DNA of 64,000 nucleotides, taken from contig CAIIXF020000006.1 in assembly GCA_903813345.2 (NCBI GenBank), positions 36,060,436 through 36,124,435 on the forward strand, read 5' to 3'. The DNA comes from Owenia fusiformis. Lineage: Eukaryota; Annelida; Polychaeta; Sabellida; Oweniidae. Positions within the stretch are counted from its first letter, which is position 1; every line of letters starts with the position of its first letter. The notes under the pieces were generated by a model that had not been told where the DNA came from, made no database searches, and saw only the letters and a list, made by a program, of their open reading frames with translations. Positions 60,976 through 64,000 of this stretch are shown one piece after another. The translations under genes were made by a program, and so were the position numbers.

Positions 60976-61162
60976 CAATTGTATTGTATTGTATTGTAAA
61001 ATTTTATTAAAGTGTCATGGGTTATATAATAAATACATGTATAAAACAATTACATCATGTATAAAATATCACTAAAATATACAATTATACAATTAACCCC
61101 AGACCGATAACGGCCTATAGGACACTGGGGACATTACCTAAACAGGTGATGTTCCCTAATCT

Positions 61163-62391
61163 TCAGCATTTGGCCACAGGCTTTTGCCACATATACATAT
61201 ATACATGTATAAAAATCCTATCATCGGACATCAATGTATTGAATTTATCATTGCCAGAAAATTCCTGAAAGCCTGGAATTTTATTTGCTACCTTTGAAAA
61301 CAAATCATTTCTGGAATTGGAGTAAAATTGACATTTTAACAAAAAATGATGTTCATCCTCTATGGCATTGGCATTACAAAGAGTACAAAGTCTTTCCGGG
61401 ACTGACAAACGTTCATACCGTCCAGTTTCTATTCGCAGAGGAGCTACGCCACACCTCACAGAGGCTAGCGCTTTCCGATCCTGCATGGCAAGATGAGATG
61501 TGAGATAAGGCTCAGTACGTAGATCATGCTTGAACGTTCTGTAGGTTCTTAATTTGTTGCCCTGGCCTTCTGGACGTCTGCCGTCATTCCAGATGGTGTC
61601 ATGCCAGTTTCGGAAGGCATTTTCCTTTAGTTCTGCAGCTATCAATGCAATAGGAGAGTCAATGGAAAGTGACAGATCATTTGTTAAGATGTGGTGAAGG
61701 TTGTAGTACCAATTCTTAATCCTAAGCGAGCCATGATCTCGATTCCAGTTGTAAATACGTCGTGTTAATCTACTGGGCTCCAGGGCTTCACAACGATCTT
61801 TGTATCGAGTTGCTACAAGTATCTGCCGCTCGTATGGAGAACACCAGCCCATTTCTGCGCGTACAGCAAGGTTTGGGGTATACTTTCCAACTCCGAGGAA
61901 TATTCTGCACGCTCTGTGGAATACCGCGTTAATGCATGCATGTTGTTTAAGTCCCCATATTTCCGAGCCGTATTCGAGGATTGGTCTCACAAGGCATTCA
62001 TACAATCTGGTAAAACACTTATAAGGGAGACCTCCAAATGCTTTATATTTCGCTGTTAAAAGTCCCAATGCACGGCTGGCAGAGTGTGCAATTGATTTCG
62101 CGATCAAGGTGGTATCCATGTGCTCGTTAAAACATAGGCCAAGGTATTTATACGATGGTTTAACTTCGATATCACTGCCGTTGTATTTGAATTTGAAGTT
62201 ACTTAAAGGCACTGATCTTGGACGGAAGTGGACCACGTTGGTTTTTGAGGTGTTCAATGACATTCTCCATTTGAAGCACCAAGCGTGAAGTACATTTAAC
62301 ATACTTTGTATTGCCTGTTCAGAGTCACCTATGAGAGCAATATCGTCTGCGTACACGAGGATAGAGATATTTTCACCGTTGACGTCAACTC
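61163..62391 (-). CDS. LINE reverse transcriptase, C-terminal part with YADD motif
   Basis: This part opens just upstream of the catalytic motif C: VNGENISILVYADD, with the two Asp that bind metal in the RT palm. It continues through the thumb (KPSYKYLGLCFNEHMDTTL) and the common RPILEYGSEIWG segment. The last third holds a LINE-typical Cys/His cluster, LCTLCN...EDEHHFLLKC, about 45 residues before the stop. The protein copies element RNA into DNA at the target site in the nucleus. The part is uninterrupted for about 409 codons. Its 5' boundary is not natural: it begins in the 10-bp direct repeat ACGTCAACTC (62,382-62,391, plus strand) that flanks the inserted element. Codon phase agrees with the upstream part once the insert and one repeat are discounted. 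Confidence 0.88.
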
Positions 62392-62748
62392 TAGACTATA
62401 TCCTATTTAGTCTGAATTATATTCAGACTATAAGGCACCTATGTTCAAGTTTGGTTATCATAGATATTTGTTTACATAGGAAGTGCTATTCAAAATGGCC
62501 GATTGGGTAAAATTAATTTGCAATTTGTTACTTCAACTAGCTTTATTTCCATTTGACAATATGCTGTGTTACTTTTTATTGCATTTAATTGTACCTTACT
62601 ATTTAATTGAAATTTTGTAATGTTTATTTTATTGAAAAAATGGTTCCTCTAATTGATAATTTTGTGCAAAAAATTTCACTGCAATTTCCACAGGAAAGTA
62701 GTACATCATAACAGACTGACTTCTAGTCAGTCTGTTGGATACATACTA
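62392..62748. mobile_element. 357-bp element inserted in the LINE, 10-bp target duplication, hairpin ends
   Basis: ACGTCAACTC flanks both sides (62,382-62,391 and 62,749-62,758). Insert plus one repeat is 367 bp, and discounting that puts the two LINE parts in the same frame. The termini are weakly inverted: TAGACTATATCC on the left and GGATACATACTA on the right. Just inside each end is a perfect hairpin: TAGTCTGAAT...ATTCAGACTA on the left and ACAGACTGAC...GTCAGTCTGT on the right. A 9-11 bp duplication is typical of Mutator-like elements; that assignment is inference. It has no coding capacity. Confidence 0.82.
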
Positions 62749-63998
62749 ACGTCAACTCCAAGATTCAGTGATTTTATATCGTCAATAAGATCGTTTATAT
62801 ACAAGTTGAACAGCAAGCAAGATGTCAAACAGCCCTGTTTTAGGCCGGAATTCACCTGCAGTGGGTCGGTAAGATGTCCATTTACATTTACACAGCTTTT
62901 AACGTCCTTGTACATGGCTTGGAGTGCGCCCATGAATCGTCCAGATATTCCGATATGACTGAGTTTATACCAGAGCAAATGCCTGTCGATTTTGTCGTAG
63001 GCTTTCATTGCGTCCACGAAGCACACAAATGTGCTCTGTTTAGACTTAATCCTATGGTCGATAACTGATGAAAGTGCATAGATGTGATCCTGACAGCTTT
63101 TCCCCTTCATAAATCCATTTTGTTCGTCGTGGATAAGGTTGTTATCTGTACAGAATCTAGTTAAGCGTGTGTTTAAGATCCAGCTGTAAAGTTTACAAAC
63201 AGCAGAAGTAACAGTTATTCCACGAAATGTTGACGGATCACGTGGGTCAGTACTGGCTCCTTTCGAAATAGGATGAACTATACAGTTGTTCCACTCGGTG
63301 GGCACTACGTTATTCTTAAAGCAAAAGTTAAATAGTGATGTAAAGAACCGCATTGACTGTTCGTTAAGTAGGACTTCCATGGGAATCCTATCGAGGCTTG
63401 CGGCCTTTCCCAGCTTGGCTGCAAGAAAAGCAGCCTCTATTTCACTAGCTGAAATGTCAGTGTTGAGAAGACTGTTGTCTATGTTAGGATTAGCAACAGG
63501 TACGGTGTTACAAGCTACGTGTTCCTTTGCTTCCTTGTGAAATTCATTATCGAATTCGTCGGTGTGGCTGTCTGTATATAAAGATTCAAAATCGGACTTC
63601 CATTTATCCAATACTAATTGTGTGTCAGTTATTATATTGCCGCTGTTGTCGTAAACTTCCATAGGAATGTTACTAGATCGTTCTGCACTAACTCCAATTT
63701 GGCCTATTTTCTTCCAGAATGTTCTCGGATCTGATGTAACAGTACGTATCATTTCCTGATGCCGCTTATATACATAATGGCGTTTTTCACGACGCTTTAC
63801 AATGTCAAACTGCTTACGCTTATATATGTAGTCCTGTTTCAAACGTTGTTTTTGGGCAGAGTTCGGTTGTGCCTTGAGCCATAGTTTCTCAGCGTTACTG
63901 TATGCTATCCAAAGTTCATTCAGTTCAGCGGTCCAAAAAGGTCGATTTGGCCGAAAGTATTTCCGCGAATTCCCGCCTCCTGGTGTTATGACCTTGTA
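62749..63998 (-). CDS. LINE ORF2 central part: linker and reverse transcriptase fingers/palm
   Basis: The frame is open to the right edge of the window. Its first ~55 codons (including PFWTAELNELW) correspond to the segment between endonuclease and RT. The RT follows: FRGITVTSAVCKLYSW (fingers), DEQNGFMKGKSCQDHI, motif A as FVCFVDAMKAYDKIDR with the first catalytic Asp, and motif B as GLKQGCLTSCLLFNLYINDL (family usual GxxQGCxxSPxLF, so Ser-Pro is Ser-Cys here). It reaches GVDV and is then broken by the insertion; read onward it hits a stop at 62,727 within the insert. Motif C lies on the other side. Together the two parts would cover about 820 codons of one ORF that began outside the window. 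As it stands the gene cannot make a working RT. Confidence 0.88.
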
Positions 63999-64000
63999 AG

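Larger units (their letters stand above)
60976..63998 (-). mobile_element. Non-LTR retrotransposon (LINE), 5' part beyond the window
   Basis: Read on the minus strand, the element enters from the right edge and contains the linker and reverse transcriptase. Its ORF stops at 61,163 and it ends with AATAAAATTTT followed by a (ACAAT)n-like tail at about 60,978-60,998. The endonuclease domain expected upstream lies beyond 64,000. The ORF is split by an insertion at 62,392-62,748. Absence of other disruptions suggests a fairly young copy. The clade (jockey-, CR1- or I-like) cannot be settled by eye. Confidence 0.88.

Overview
This window looks like AT-rich, gene-poor eukaryotic nuclear DNA. It has spliceosomal GT-AG introns, non-LTR retrotransposons, many short inverted-repeat DNA transposons and several satellites. 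The mix (CAGGGTGTCC-ended elements, foldbacks with ATATCGCCCTCGG-like arms, TCAAGGTCA-rich and GGCGGCCATTTTG-bearing repeats) suggests a marine mollusc, probably a bivalve. That placement is inference from repeat style, not proof. There are no bacterial operons, rRNA genes or CRISPR arrays.

The only cellular gene I can support well is a small single-LIM-domain gene of the LIMD2/EPLIN type at 33.46-36.42 kb on the + strand, in four exons. It carries a Tyr where a zinc-ligand Cys is expected, and a decayed duplicate of exon 3 lies in its second intron. Open frames at 0.2, 8.4 and 40.3 kb could be exons or chance; I do not recognise them.

Mobile DNA explains most of the rest. 0-9 kb: a TA-flanked CAGGGTG element (2.55-3.36 kb), a foldback (3.98-4.69 kb) and a TIR element (7.05-7.93 kb). 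9.5-15.6 kb: a 390-bp palindromic MITE, then a giant palindrome (about 9,995-14,655) whose arms are tandem arrays of a ~372-bp unit and which is split by an 809-bp CpG-rich MITE; then a 503-bp MITE with hairpin ends. 20-24 kb: a degenerate GCAGGTGAATAT repeat, a tRNA-like SINE relic and a ~132-bp minisatellite with dimeric order. 24.33-29.36 kb: one 5,027-bp non-autonomous CACTG-ended element with a TTA target duplication, carrying a nine-copy ~154-bp array and a ~1-kb internal duplication. 30.8-31.75 kb: a LINE 3' relic. 42.3-43.1 kb: the second copy of the CpG-rich MITE. 46-56 kb: dense foldbacks, a 162-bp triplication, a TTAA element nested in a CAGGGTG element, and others. 57.5-58.6 kb: a 66-bp satellite that begins at a poly(A) tail.

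59.8-64 kb: a CAGGGTG element encodes a miniature transposase (DNA-binding helix-turn-helix fused to the extreme C-terminus, catalytic core missing). It is followed by the 3' two-thirds of a LINE on the minus strand. The LINE reverse transcriptase frame is split just before its YADD motif by a 357-bp element flanked by a 10-bp direct repeat; counting out the insert plus one repeat puts the two halves back in one frame.

The recurring theme is tandem arrays growing inside inverted-repeat elements, and elements landing inside one another. Calls rest on reading the sequence by eye; superfamily names come from termini and target duplications and were not checked against a database.
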